Notes under the pieces: generated by a model
What the model saw: only the letters and a program-made list of their open reading frames with translations
What the model was told of the DNA's origin: nothing
The model's database searches: none
Source of the DNA: Leptidea sinapis
Taxonomy: Eukaryota; Arthropoda; Insecta; Lepidoptera; Pieridae
DNA: 64,000 nt
Reading direction: 5' to 3'
NCBI RefSeq assembly: GCF_905404315.1
Contig: NC_066292.1
Span: 2,108,001-2,172,000, forward strand
Made by a program: the position numbers and the translations under genes
In this document: positions 36,238 to 48,594 of the stretch, piece by piece
Layout: each line of letters begins with the position of its first letter
Position numbering within the stretch: position 1 is the first letter of the stretch

Positions 36238-36300
36238 CTTAAAACACCCCTGAGCCTGGGACTTCTCTATTCTTTTTATGCCCCGGGGAAGCATAAAAAA
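36238..36300 (-). mobile_element. CR1-like LINE 5'-end fragment
   Basis: Matches the extreme 5' end of the element at 35036 (blocks GCCTGGGACTT, CTATTCTTTTTATGCCCCGG). Nothing more of a LINE follows. Confidence 0.6.
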
Positions 36301-36504
36301 AACCGCCGTCTGAACGCCCAGCAAGAATCACTCGAGTCTTAACTTTGATAGATCCTGTCGCTGCGACAAACTAGTAGTGATAGTCCTCGCCAACAGTGAA
36401 AAGTCAGCGATCACCAGTGATCCCCAACAGATGAGACTTACGGACGTTCAAGATTAGAGCATACTCCCAACTTTAAGGCGGGCAACGCAATTTCCCCCTC
36501 TAAT

Positions 36505-36875
36505 ATAAAAAAGTGTGTGTGTACTTATGTATCCACCCAAGATGTTATACTTCTTTGGCCTAACGGAGCAAAAATCCTTAAAATTATTTATTCTTCGTGC
36601 TGTTCTTCGTTTGAAAAAAGAACAATTTTGTAAAAAACTTGCAATTACTTACAATTAATTATTAAATAACGAAAACGGCTGTACGGGCTTGGACCCTTTG
36701 CCTATTCTAATAATGGACGAGGAAACCAAAAAAAAAAATAATAACGAATGTCGCTAACGGCAGGAATTTTTCGGAACCAACTTCACTCTGTTACTTTTGT
36801 GTTACAGTGATGCGCGCGCATCCTACAATTTCACTCTCATAATTTTTTCATATCGCGCCTAAAGAAATATAACTT
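36505..36875. repeat. Paired repeat, copy 1
   Basis: Shares AAAAAAGTGTGTGTGTAC, ATACTTCTTTGGC and CGCGCGCATC blocks, in order, with 43809-44075. Inner ends GTTATACTTCTTTGGC and CGCCTAAAGAAATATAAC are roughly inverted, so this may be a MITE. Confidence 0.5.
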
Positions 36876-37150
36876 CAAAAAACTTAATATATTGTGTGTG
36901 TTTTTTATTCACACGGCACCTTTATCCTTTGTACGTTTCTTGATTGAGAAAATTGTTGAAAGTAAGTTTCTTTCTTGCTGGCGGTGTGACAAGTGCCTTA
37001 CGTCGCACAAAATATGTGAATATTTCAAATTTACCCAGAAACTTTCCAGTCGTAAAGTGTTAAAGTTTCCAATGTTAGCCAACCGAAATAACTTTGCGAG
37101 CGAAGCAGTTGGCAAATATTAAATACAGAAACTACGTACTAGTAGGTATG

Positions 37151-37362
37151 ATGGCTCTTTGCACAGGGTGCTGGCTTGCTGGACGCGCCTTTTTACTGCC
37201 GTTAAGCAGTAATGTGAAAGCAATTTTGTTTTGGTTTGAAGAGTGCCGAAATTACTTGGCTAGTGCGACTTCACATCTGTCTCAAAGTGAGGAGCGCAGT
37301 TACAATGCCACTCAGAATTGCGGTGTTCAATATGCTCGTCTCGTCACTTGCTCTCATAAAAT
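37151..37362 (+). repeat. Family A repeat copy, strongly diverged
   Basis: Old sense copy. Recognisable blocks are GGCTCTTTGCAC, a CAGTAATGTG run, GGTTTGAAGAGTGCC, a CTGTCTCAAAGTGAGGAGCGC segment (in pieces) and CTCGTCTCGTCAC. Divergence is far above that of the other copies. Confidence 0.65.
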
Positions 37363-37604
37363 GAAACGACATTTAGAATATATTTGTCAGTTTTCAATAG
37401 GCAAGCATACATTTGATATCGGTCATCCAATGCACTGTTTATAAACATCGGCGACCGCGTTTTTAATTTAATTTTGAGTGTTGCGGAGATTAACTCACTT
37501 AAGAGGGCCTTTCCCGGTCCTGTCTTTATAACGTAACTTAAACATTTGGAAATCTAAAGTTGTAAGATCAGTTATTTATGGCATAGCATTATCAATGATG
37601 ATGA

Positions 37605-38925
37605 GCAGCTTTCCAGTTACCCGACCGAACACGCAAGTTCTGGTCGTTGTCGAAAGCTGCTCTTGGTAACTTCCACCAGCCGTCCCTGCCGCCGTTGCAC
37701 ATGAGGAATGACACCCTGGCCCATACGGCAAAAGAGAAAGCTGATCTCTTGTGCGTTCTTTTTGCCTCCAACTCGACTCTTGACGACAACGGAAAAACAC
37801 CGCCCACCATCCCGCTGTCAGAGCTCTATGCCTGAAGTACAGTTCAGACACAAAACTGTTAGGCGAGCTCTGTTTTCGTTGGACGTCAGGAAGTCGAGCG
37901 GGCTGGATGGCATTTCTCCAATCGTGCTTAGAACGTGTGCCCCTGAGTTGACGCCGGTGCTAACGCCTTTATTCCGGCATTCTTATTCAAAAGGCGTAGT
38001 CCCTGACTCATGGAAGTCAGCCCTTGTCCATCCGATCCAAAAAAAGGAGACAGTTCGGATCCTTATTACCTCCCTGCTCTCCAAAATCATGGAGTGCATA
38101 ATCAGCCGCCAGCTCTTGGTATATCTAGAGGGTCACCAGTTGATCAACGACCGACAGTACGGCTTTCGCCATGGTCGATCGGCAGGTGATCTTCTGATAT
38201 ACCTAACACATAGATGGGCGGCGGCTATTGAAAGCAAGGGGGAAGGCCTGGCAGTTAGCCTGGATATAGCGAAGGCCTTTGATCGTCATCGACGTCAGGT
38301 CGTTGTCGAAGGATATTGCTCGAACCCGAAGCCCGTGAATGCCGGAGTGCCCCAAGGCTGTGTGCTCCCACGCTATTTCTTCTGCATATCAATGATCGAG
38401 TCCTCTCTTGAGAAGGCCGCGGAATGGGGTAAATTGAACCTTGTCCAAGTTAACCCCCAGAAGACTCAAGCTTGCGCGTTTACCACTAAAAAAACCTCAT
38501 TTGTCGTATCACCGCTCTTCGACAGCACTTCCCCTAAAGCCTCGCCTAGTATCGGAGTACTGGGTCTCGAAATCTCGAGCGTTTGCCAATTTCGTGGCCA
38601 TCTGGATGGCAAAGCCAAATTGGCTTCCAAGAAACTGGGCGTCATTAATAGGGCACGGCAATACTTCAAGCCGGCCCACATTCTAGCGCTCTACAAAGCG
38701 CAGGTCCGGCCACACATGGAGTATTGCTGTCATCTTTGGTCTGGCGCACCCCAGTATCAGCTCGATCCATTTGACCGCGTGCAACGTAGAGCAGCTCGAA
38801 TTGTCAGGGACCCAGTGCTCTGTGAACGGCTGGATCACTTGGCGTTGCGTAGAGACGTCGCTTCATTGTGTGTCTTCTACCGCATTTATTACGGGCAGTG
38901 TTCCGAAGAGCTGTTAAACCTGATT
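37605..38925 (+). pseudogene. CR1-like reverse transcriptase with the catalytic segment deleted
   Basis: Plus-strand copy of the same LINE family, truncated at both ends. From about 37830 it is one open frame (411 codons if counted from 37708), but the first 36 codons are out of the LINE frame. Two in-frame deletions are clear against the copy at 31785: about 35 residues after AKAFDR, and about 44 residues after FFCISM that remove the YADD catalytic box. The palm cannot work. The C-terminal domain (RPHMEYCCHLWSGAPQYQLD and on) is intact to 38925. Confidence 0.87.
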
Positions 38926-38931
38926 CTTAAC

Positions 38932-39025
38932 ACATGGTGTTAAGTGTTCACCCTCGCCCACATTCTCTTGCAACACCAGAGGAATCACAGGAATGTGTCG
39001 GCCTTTAAGGAAGGTGTACGTGAAT
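38932..39025 (-). mobile_element. LINE 3' untranslated fragment, inverted against the LINE before it
   Basis: Minus-strand piece with CTGTGATTCCTCTGGTGTTG, found downstream of this family's reverse transcriptase. Other fragments: 6515-6610 and 54066-54135. Here it follows a plus-strand LINE tail to tail. Confidence 0.6.
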
Positions 39026-39419
39026 GTTTAAATAATTTGATAAAATCTAATACTGTTAACGTTAAATGTGAGTTAAACCTTAACTATAACAGCTAATATG
39101 ATGAAACCCAGCCGTAGTACAGTTATACTTATACGGGCAATATTACAACGGCACGGAGTTATAGTTTCCATTTCCACGATTTGTCACGGCAATGGTTCCG
39201 GCAACTTTAATACAGTGATCCTCACGGTCGGTTTCACATAAAATACAGTTCAATAGATATTTTACGAATGACCGATACTGTTCCTATCCTTTTGGCAGAT
39301 ACAAATTCGAGAATGATGTAAATGCACCATTTTATTGCTGGCTAAAATGCTGAAATAGAAAAAATAGCTTTTAACCAGCTAGTTTTCTAGTTTAGTTTAC
39401 AAGTTTTCTCCATATTCAG

Positions 39420-39800
39420 TTATGGAGCGGAAACCTGGACACTGAAGTAGGCGCCTTTAAAAATGTGGTGCTGGAGAAAATGCTACAAATTCCATGGACC
39501 GCCTTTCGCACCAACGTGTCTATTCTGGGAGAGCTTAATATTAAAACTAGACTTTGCGCTATATGCTTTCGTAGAGTGCTGGAATTCTTCAGACATATTA
39601 CTCGTAAAGAGGGTCACAACCTTGAACAGCTGATGGTGACAGGCAAGGTAGATGGCAAACGTCCCAGAAGACGCAGTCCCGCAAGATGGTCGGACGATAC
39701 TATACGAAATATCTTCTCTGAACATCAACTTCCACAATGCCTTTGAACGGAAGAAACTGATGCAGCGGTCGAGTCACGACCCTCAGTAATGAGGAAAACG
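39420..39800 (+). pseudogene. RTE-type LINE, C-terminus
   Basis: Reads YGAETWTLK, then (frame change) CWRKMLQIPWTAFRTNVSIL, FRRVLEFFRHITRK and VTGKVDGKRPRRRSPARWSD, the typical end of RTE-type endonuclease-reverse transcriptases. The 93-codon frame at 39465-39746 is its largest remaining piece. Confidence 0.82.
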
Positions 39801-40059
39801 ACGCGGGGAGGAGGAACCAGCAATATCATATTTCCACACAATTAGAAACAGATTCATGGCAGGTTAATTAGGGACGTTGACATTAATTGATGATTAAGTC
39901 GATATTATAGACAGGCAGGTAAATGAACAATGTAATACGGCCAAACAGAAGCAATTTATCACGTGCAGCTATTGTCCGCTAAATATGCTCTATATTTTAG
40001 TTAGTCCTTTTTGCGTTGTTTATAATTATGTAACTGTAATGTAACTTTATAGTAATGAA

Positions 40060-40175
40060 TGTAGAGGAAGCGCGTGAGGTTTGTAAGGATAGAAGCAAGT
40101 GGCATTCTATTGCCTCTGCCTACCCCGACGGGAACAAGGCGTGAGTGTATGAATGAATGAATGAATTAATAACTT
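40060..40175 (+). pseudogene. RTE-type LINE 3' tail
   Basis: VCKDRSKWHSIASAYPDGNK followed by a stop and an (ATGA)n tail is a common RTE terminus. It may belong to the same insertion as 39420-39800, with decayed sequence between. Confidence 0.65.
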
Positions 40176-40351
40176 TATTCCAGACTCAGAGATCTATAAT
40201 ACAATAAAATATGATAAAATAAAGTACTTAACTAACAAGTAAACATAAAGTCAAATAATAAAAATACAAAAAAATGCTTTTTATGATGGGTCATTTATAA
40301 AGACTATGTGTATAAACGTTTTTAGGACTTCTAATGATTGACCAACTTATT

Positions 40352-40478
40352 CATAATGGTCCGCTAACCTAAAGAGCCGCTAAGGAGTGTTTTTTCTCAT
40401 TCTGACTTAGGTCGATAGAAGAAGACAAAGTGTGAATTAGCAATGCTTTAAGTTAGCAGACTATTATGAATAAGGGGG
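40352..40478. mobile_element. Short MITE, copy 2
   Basis: Second copy of the element at 18856, sharing AAGGAGTGTTTTTTCTCATT. Its left terminus is slightly decayed (CCAACTTATTC). Confidence 0.75.
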
Positions 40479-41123
40479 TGAATCTTTACACCTGTCAACT
40501 CTGGTCATAAATGACGCTATTATTTTGCACTGTATTGCGTTTAAATTGTCAACCCTTGCGTTGGTGTACATTTCGGAGGCACTACAACACCACCTCAAGC
40601 CCATTAAGTGCCTAAAGATGTCATTGTAGGTCACCCACGATGGTGTCTTGCAATTCGTTAGTAAATCGCAATGCAATTTATGCCCAATTTAAATTATTAT
40701 ATCAACAAACAAAAAATTCACATCTTAAATTGTTAACTAACAGAAAAGAAAACAATAATAAGTGAGGATAACTATTAATTTATTATTCAATAAATAATTA
40801 ATGAACGGTTCGAAGTGGGCGGAATCTATATTATTGCTAAAGTGAAGAATCCGGCATACTTCAAACTATTTGCTTTTATTTGAACTGCAATTAATTAATT
40901 TTGAACTCTGTGTTTCGTAACATCATATTTTTTTTACATGTTATTCTCAGTCCTGCTTTTTCCTAGAAGTAGTTACTTACCTTAAATAATTTCACCAATT
41001 TCATATTGTATTTTTTATTTATATTTTTAATGATTGAATGAATTTTAATTTGAATTACACCCGATTAAATTTGCAAATCACTCACTCCTGTAATTACAAT
41101 AGAAAGTTCTCTATATTAACATA

Positions 41124-41562
41124 CTAGCTTCTGCTAGCCGCGACTTCGTCTGCATATTTCGATAATTTTTTTTATAATAAAAGAATACTTATTATAACAT
41201 ATGCTATTGCGACACTTCTTGTAAATAATGATGTGTTCTGAAAAGTCGTAGTACATTATTTTATATCATCAATAGTTTTCGCAGCGCACGCGATGAGAAG
41301 AATATTTTAGGTATTTTTTACACCTTGGGTTACATTATTGCAGTTTTAGTAAGGATTACTATTTTTTTTGAAAATATAAAATAGCCTACGTTACCCTGGG
41401 ATGGTGTGGCTTCCCAACAATGAAATGAATTTTTCCAATGGTTGAGTAGTTTCGGATCCAAACATGAAACAAAACAACAAAACGGAATGCAAACAAACAA
41501 ACAATCAAATTAAAATCAATAAAAATTTTACTTTACCCGTATTTTTATTATATTAGTATAGA
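41124..41562 (-). mobile_element. Non-autonomous Helitron, larger subfamily
   Basis: Minus-strand element from A|TCTATACTAATATAATAAAA (41562) to CTAG (41124-41127). The 5' end matches the element at 3767 while the 3' hairpin belongs to another type (GACTTCGTC core). Confidence 0.78.
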
Positions 41563-41809
41563 TAAAACTTCATTTAATATTATTATATTAAAAACAGAAC
41601 AGGATTGTTATATTATTATCGAACGCCAAACAATAATCTAATTAGTTCCTGCCATCAGTTCTACAATATGCTTAGATTTCTTTCAACGTAGCATTCTTTT
41701 AATTCTGCATTGTGTAGAATTCATCTGCAGTAACCTCAGATGATGTCCATTTGGCACAATTTAAAGCTGTATATAGGCAAATTATTTGAAATAGAATTGT
41801 GGATTGATA

Positions 41810-41960
41810 TCGGATGGGCGGGGGTTTGGGGGTTGAGGTCGTCAAGCGGGGTGTTGCGCGCGCAGAGATGTCTTTACGTTCGGCTTAGTAAACCCCGTGC
41901 TACGAACCCCGCGTGACTGCTACGCAACCGTAGTCACGGCCGTAACCAATTATTGCTACA
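41810..41960. other. GC-rich island, no repeat recognised
   Basis: Contains GGGCGGGGGTTTGGGGGTTG and GTTGCGCGCGC. No open frame or repeat match found. Possible regulatory DNA. Confidence 0.2.
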
Positions 41961-42799
41961 TACACAATATATTGGGATTATTTTTATGTAACCAAGCTTC
42001 TCCATGTAAGTGATATTTCTTTATTATTAGACATAATAATATGTAATGATATATAAACGATTTAGTCTAATATGTACGTATAGCGTATTTAAATATGGAT
42101 GAAACGTTTCCATCGTGTTAACAATTTTAAAATAATTATACAATGGATTCATATCTATCGACTGCTATTGGGTTTCACTTTGTTTAATATTATGTTGTGC
42201 AGGGTCAACTGGAGAATCCAATTTAGGGGATGATTTTACTTTCAGTGGGTAGAGTGCGCAGCTCTATAGACATTTTAGCGACTACGTGGGTAGATAGTAA
42301 TGCACTCGAATATTTAATAAGTATTTGAGCAGTTTTTACTAGCATTCATTTGTTCTGGTGTCTGTAATCGAATGTAATCAATATATACTTTTTTACGAAT
42401 ATATTTCAAAATACGAAGTTAATTAGATTTATTGTTAAGTGAACATTGTGCTATATTAAATTTGTACTTGAGTGAAATTTTATGTTATTTTTATAATTTT
42501 AGTAAACCTTACCACGTATAAGACAAACATATGATTTTTCGATGTTATAATAGAAAATTACTGTACTAAGAACAGATAATATAAAATATTTAACACATCA
42601 ACGATTAATAGAAAAGTTTATTAATGATATATAATATGATATTATTATATATTATGGATTACAGGATCGTTTCACTAATTTGGTGCAACATAAAACTGGC
42701 ACAAGGTCATTGTCCACAGGTAAATTTGAAATACCCATGGTACAAATTACTATGGAGATAAATGATTATGAACGTTAAAAAAACGAGTTCCATTCTAAC

Positions 42800-43060
42800 T
42801 CAATAGTTTATCCTAGGACATAAGACGTGAGCCTACACTTGCTAAATTTAAAAGTTTATTAAAAACACTTGTTAAATACGTTGTAACCATTTAAGTAAAT
42901 TAATTGTATTAATATAACCTAATTTAATAATTTATAAGCTATGTTTATGTAAAGCGAGTTACCTGCAGTCAAACTGCGTAAGCAGTTTTGCGGGGCATGG
43001 TGTAAAATAAATTGTAACTTTTATGAATAAATATATTACATACATACACATAAAATACAT
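42800..43060 (+). mobile_element. Possible LINE 3' end
   Basis: REPTLAKFKSLLKTL could be a reverse transcriptase tail. It is followed by CAAACTGCGTAAGCAGTTTT, an AATAAA signal and a (CATA)n run near 43035-43050. Weak. Confidence 0.3.
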
Positions 43061-43337
43061 TATATTGTAGGATATAATAAATAAGTTAAGAACTAGAATA
43101 TTAGAAAAATGGATTTGGATAATTAATTAATGATTTGATAACTGAGCTGATTGACCTCTGTCTTACAGATAACTTATCAGAAGTAGGGTTTTTGTATGAT
43201 TAATTATTTTCGATGGGGATGTAGTTGGACAACACAAGTGTGTCTCGAGATTTCGTGTGCTCAATATGACCACTGTTGTCACCATTGGACAGTACTCCCC
43301 AGTCCATAGCTCCTTTCATTTGCATGCATACAAATTA

Positions 43338-43604
43338 CAATGAGAGACGAACATGACGTTCAGCTGATGGAAATTGATACGCCCTGCCCATTACAATGTA
43401 GTGCCACTCAGGATTATTGAAAAACCCAAAAATTCTGAGCGGCACGACAATTGCGCTCGTCACCTTGAGACATAAGATGTTAAGTCTCATTTGCCCAGTA
43501 ATTTTTCTAGCTACGGCGCCATTCAGAGCGAAACACATTAATGTTTACACATTACTGCTTCACGGCAGAAATAGGCGCCGTGTGCAAAGGAGCCTCACAC
43601 TGGT
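43338..43604 (-). repeat. Family A repeat copy
   Basis: Well-preserved copy lacking the GTACCCATAATCTAGCC block (deletion near 43580). Confidence 0.87.
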
Positions 43605-43808
43605 ATTGGCTTGCATCATAAAAGATCAACTCCTCTCTGATAAGCATGATGTTCACTATTTGTATAATCTACTGCTCTTAGATATTTTTAGTTTGTGATA
43701 AGTTTTGCTTGTTTGTTGTAACAGCATATCAGTTCATTTAATCACTTCAAAGAGTTGTAACACACAGTTTATTTATACATTCCAAAGAAATTTAAACTTC
43801 TTATTTAT

Positions 43809-44075
43809 TATAAAAAAGTGTTTGTGTACTAATACGTACGCACGCAAGAAATTGTACTTCTTTAGCGTAACAAAACAAAAATCCTTAAAAAATATTTTTC
43901 TTCCTGATATTTTCGTTTGTAGGTTCTTTCTAATTCGAATTCTTTAATATTATAATAAAGAAGGTATTAAATTAGGGAACGTCAGGGTGTTGAATTTCCG
44001 TGACGGTGTGCGCGCGCATCGTAATAATTCACCCTGATTTTTTTTCCCTAACGCGCCATAAGAAGTATAACTAGA
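43809..44075. repeat. Paired repeat, copy 2
   Basis: Copy of 36505-36875, with GTACTTCTTTAGCGTAAC at the left and CGCGCCATAAGAAGTATAAC at the right. Confidence 0.5.
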
Positions 44076-44264
44076 ACTTAAAAAACACAATTTTTCTTGT
44101 AAAGAACATAAATACGCTATTTATGTGAATATTTCATTTTATTGTTGCCTCGAGCGCTTGGAAAGAGATTATGAAACGACTGAAGATAGCACTATCAGCC
44201 CTTAACGGCTTCTATTTATTAATGGTTTGTTATCCTATTTATGTTATACACGTATGATCGCGAC

Positions 44265-44509
44265 TTTTTTTATGAAAATACGGGACGAGACGAGTAGGAC
44301 GTTCAGCTGATGGTAATTGATACGCCCTGCCTACCACAGGATTCTTGAAAAACCCAAAAATTCTGAGCGGTTCTACAGTTTCGCTCGTCACTTTGAGACA
44401 TCAGATGTTAAGTCTCATTTTTCCAGTAATTTCACATGTTTACACATTACTGGTTCACGGCAGAAATAGGCGCCGTTGTGGCACCCATAATCTAGCCGGC
44501 ATCCTGTGA
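44265..44509 (-). repeat. Family A repeat copy
   Basis: Copy with the poly-T leader at 44265. It has lost the first hairpin arm and part of the middle. Confidence 0.85.
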
Positions 44510-44902
44510 AATATGTTGAGATAAATTGTCAGGCTACATGGAATGGACTATCGGGACTTTATCATTCTCGTCTATACATAGTATAATGAAGTCGCTTCGA
44601 TTACATCTTTTATACTATTCAACGGATTTCATGGTGACAATCAGCAATAGGTAGAGTGATTCAAGAGGATGGCTTGTATGTATAAAACATTCATATTATA
44701 GTAAAGAAAAGCTGATAACTTCAAGGATTTGAAATCTTATGTCGTATAGCAATCATATTTTTGTGTGCTAAAATCGCAAATTCTTACTTAGCCTTACGAG
44801 ATTGATTAAATTAATGTTAAAAGTCTTGTGTATCGTAACATCGATAAAAAATTCCATAAACCATTAATTCAGTCAGTAACCATTTTTATATTTTACATAA
44901 TA

Positions 44903-45225
44903 CTAGCTGACCCAGCAAACGTTGTATTGCCGATATTAAAATCGCGATACCAAAGTAACTGTTGATCGTAGATGGGTGAAAATTTGAAGTTGTATGTATT
45001 TTTTAATGCTGACTCATAATCAAACAAATTTAAAAAAAAATGTCAAAAAAATTAAAAAAAAAAACAAATCGTGTGGACCCTTAACATTTAGGGGTATGAA
45101 AAATAGATGTTGGCCCATTCTCAGACCTACTCAATATGCTCACAAAATTTCATGAGAATCGGTCAAGCCGTTTCGGAGGAGTACGGGAACGAACATTGTG
45201 ACACGAGAATTTTATATATAAAATT
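44903..45225 (-). mobile_element. Non-autonomous Helitron
   Basis: Same subfamily as 35118-35416, with CTAG at 44903-44906 and the GCAA/TTGC stem. The 5' end near 45225 is slightly rearranged, so that boundary is approximate. Confidence 0.83.
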
Positions 45226-45473
45226 ATATCGAGCGATCCACAATTTTTTCAAAATAATACTTATATTTCACGCGGCTTGGTCGCGGGCCACAGCTTGTTT
45301 TTTTTATATAATATATGATTATTATTAACAATACTAAATCGTAGGGCTCACTTGATTGACTCACAGCTAATGATGAGTATTGGAACAGTTTCACCAACTT
45401 AACAAAATATTTATGAGAATAAGTGACGAAACGAGGAATTGGTTCTCACGATGTCAAACAGCTTCATTTTAAC

Positions 45474-45690
45474 ATAAAAGGCATTTATTTTCTCAAAATT
45501 GATTCCTTTAGAATTCTTTTTGATGTCATTTCTAATATACTAGATACTACTACCGCTTCGGAAACAAATGGCACTCTGAGAGAGAAGAAGCGGCGCACTA
45601 AAACTCTCCCAGCATTCAATAAAAATATACAATATTGTACAGTCATTTCTTTCGCTGTAAAATAATCACAATTTAGACTCAGGAACAATA
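45474..45690 (-). mobile_element. LINE 3' end, same family as 1387-1772
   Basis: Minus-strand copy of the 3' untranslated region, with the AAGGCATTTATTTTCTC tail at 45479-45495 and truncation near 45690. Open frames of 80 and 67 codons on the two strands are shadows. Confidence 0.82.
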
Positions 45691-45770
45691 TGATTTAAGT
45701 CGCCAATTAAACAATCCAGGGACCCAAAAGTCACACACATGAATTCCAACAAAATCGATTAATCCTTTTA

Positions 45771-46924
45771 GTCTTGCCATAAATACTGAAAAAAAAAGAA
45801 AAAAAAATCAATTGCAAATAACATTTATTACTTTTACAGTTTGTTATTTTAATACATAAATATATAACAATTTAAAATATAAAAAGCTTATTCGAAGCGG
45901 TCTCCATTGGCTGCAATACAGTTCTTTAAACGTTGAGGCCAGTTAACAATAGAAGCATGCACTCTTTCCATGGGAAAACTCTTCACTGCCAATCGTACGG
46001 ATTGTTTTAGGGACTTCAAATTATCATGGCGTTTAAACCAAGCCGTACTCTCTAAAACTGACCATAAATCATATCCAGCGGATTAAGATCGGGGCTAGAC
46101 AACGGCCAGTCTTCAGCTCTGATGAATTCCGAAACGTTCGTTGCCAACCATGACTGCGTAGACCGAGCTTTATAAATCTGCGCCGAGTCCTGCTGGAAGG
46201 ACCATTCTTGGCTATAGAACATCGTGTTAAAGGGCTTTACTACCTTCTCTTGTCTCCGATGTAATGATTCCTTTTTCACAAAAGTATGGCTCAGTCACTT
46301 TGTTTGTTAAAATGTTAAAATTTCTTATCCGTAAATATTTTTTTCTATGACCTCCCTTTGGTACCGCTTCAGTAGTTGTTTCGATTTTACCACCTTATTC
46401 TTTTTAATTATCAGTTAAGAAATGACCTGTACGTCTCTTATAGGCTGCAAGTCCTAAGTCATCTTTTTAAATACGCGACACGGTTCTAGGTATTATCTTC
46501 ACCTCCCGAGATAAAATCTTTTGCTTTCGAACAGGATTTCTTCGAATTCTTACCCACTTCTTACTGCCTCACTGCTTTGACCACCTTTTTCGTACGAACA
46601 CTAAGTGGACGGCTAGATCTTTTGTGTCAAAAACAGAGGAGAGGTCTCATTGTACCTGTTAATAGCCCGGTACACAAACATTTTACTGATACCAAGCGTA
46701 TGGAGAGTTAAAAAATTTCATTTCGCTCCATACACATACCTTCTTTGTGTAATGCAATCACACCGATTCGATTCTCTTTATCACCCCATTCCATTTTAAT
46801 ATCGCAAAATATTGTACAATGTATTGGCGCCAAAATGAGAAAACAATCATATAAAAATGACAGATTCCAAATTCAAATGTAATATTTTGTTTATGTTTAA
46901 TTGTAACAGTATTTATGTCCGGAT
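45771..46924 (-). mobile_element. maT-type mariner relative, copy 1
   Basis: 1154 bases between TA duplications (45769-45770, 46925-46926). Terminal inverted repeats: GTCTTGCCATAAATACTG and CAGTATTTATGTCCGGAT. On the minus strand it encodes a decayed transposase: KENRIGVIALHKEG (helix-turn-helix), then KKVVKAVRSR, WSFQQDSA and EDWPLSSPDLNPLD. Counting between the D of QQDSA and the D of NPLD gives 37 residues, which fits the DD37D (maT) group. Frameshifts and a deletion around the first catalytic Asp make it inactive. Confidence 0.87.
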
Positions 46925-47380
46925 TAAGTATATTAAAGGGGAAGTAGTAGTAGACAGACAGACAGAGATATTGTAGCAATAAATGTCCAGCGTTTGGCCT
47001 CAATAACAATATTGAATTTCAAATTAGAAATGGATCACCATTGAATGCAGATTAAACTATTGATCCATTATAATTCATATCCAATGCGGCAGTAAAATAA
47101 CTATTTGTCCAGTTTCTCGAACTGCTGTATAATCCTTATCAAAAGCTGTTTTATAATAATGCTAGCCCAACATCAAATTCACACCAAATTTCGTATACTT
47201 TACAAGCTTAGTCTGCAGGTTTTAACATTGTTCAGGCACAGTGGCATACAAACAAACATATTTTTATACTTTAAACTATACAGTTTATAAGGAGTAATAA
47301 ATCAAATAATTCAGGCTACAAGGCCCATAACATAAATACCTATAGTCTAACATACATATTTCTATAACTTAATGTCTACG

Positions 47381-47640
47381 TCACATTTTCGCGGCGATGT
47401 GAGGCGGGGGTTCGGTAGCTTCCGGTGGTCGGCGAGGTCCACGATACTTGCGGAACACGACCTCCTTCGGCCAAAGCATTACGTCCAGGAAAGTCGATTT
47501 ATGTTCTGTAGGGACGCGAACAACAAAAGCGTTAAAGTCTACTGCGTGACGCGTCACCAACTTTTCGACCCCCAAGCGGAACCTTGTTTTCTCCACCAAG
47601 CACTGAACAATGTCGGAGGCCTTGGTGGTGTAGTGAAAGC
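47381..47640 (-). pseudogene. Possible LINE ORF1 C-terminal fragment
   Basis: Minus-strand frame with FNAFVVRVPTEHKSTFLDVM followed by LWPKEVVFRKYRG and a stop. The pattern (VRV--EH---FLD---WP-GVVFR-F-G) resembles the end of the gag-like ORF1 protein of jockey/CR1-type LINEs, which binds element RNA. GC content is well above the surroundings. No zinc knuckle is seen, so the family call is tentative. Confidence 0.45.
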
Positions 47641-47824
47641 GAGAGACGTAGATATACGTCGCTAGGATTAGGATTACGGAACGCAGGAGCTGGATTTGTC
47701 CTATCGCTGCTGTGCCACATTGATTACGAAAATCTTATGATTGATCAACACAATGATCTAATAATATTAGGTAACCTTTATTATTCTATATTTATTTTTT
47801 TATGTTCATGCCACAACTCACTAA

Positions 47825-48127
47825 CGGCTGTTCCCAATATCCAGTCTATCTCCGGTTGTGGCCTACTTCAGACAAAAATCGTAACTATCGTTGACTTTTC
47901 TCTCCCAATAAACTTATCGACAATAACTCACCTTATCCGTACACGGTGTATGTCAATGGGAGGACGTATAGCTTACCAGCGATAGAAGTTTGTATGGAAA
48001 TTGCAAATAACGCGTCCCAATATTAGCCGATAAGAATTACTTATCGGGTATATTATTGACAGCTAATTATTAGTGAGTAGAATGTAGTAATTATCTCTAT
48101 CTACAGATAGTATATTGGGAACGGCCG
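47825..48127. mobile_element. Harbinger-like MITE, TAA duplication
   Basis: Second copy of the element at 17428 (shared TATAGCTTACCAG and TATGGAAATTGCAA). TAA flanks at 47822-47824 and 48128-48130. Confidence 0.77.
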
Positions 48128-48562
48128 TAAATATACATGAGACAGCGAACATCCATATTCAGTCACTGAACATAAATTATTAATTCAGAGACAATGGAAA
48201 TAATCTATAATTCAAATTTACATACTCATGAAACAATATGAACTTGGTATTGATGTTAACGCTTCAGTGAGTACAGAAGTCAGTGTTTAAATATTATATA
48301 GTTTCACTATTAATATTATTTTGATGACGTGTATGTACGAAATGAGGTTAACTTACTCTGTTATTAATCCTCGAATTGAATCCTTCTGAGATAGAAAAGT
48401 AAATAAAGACTAGGTCTATTTTTGGACTTGTTGCTAATATATTTGATTTTTGGTGTAAATGTGGGGTTAGAAGGCATAGTACCTATTAATATCAAACACT
48501 CAATCTTAATTAATTTATACTTCTAGATAGACTGTGAAAACGTCAAAAAAAAAAGGTTAAAT

Positions 48563-48594
48563 AAAAATAGAGGTTGACAGTTAACCTCTATTTT
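48563..48594. repeat. Short perfect hairpin
   Basis: AAAATAGAGGTT and AACCTCTATTTT pair perfectly around the loop GACAGTT. Too short for a microRNA precursor and not followed by a T run. Confidence 0.4.

Noticed and set aside
48563..48594. MicroRNA precursor
   Set aside because: Stem of 12 pairs and a 7-base loop are too short; no extended pairing on either side.
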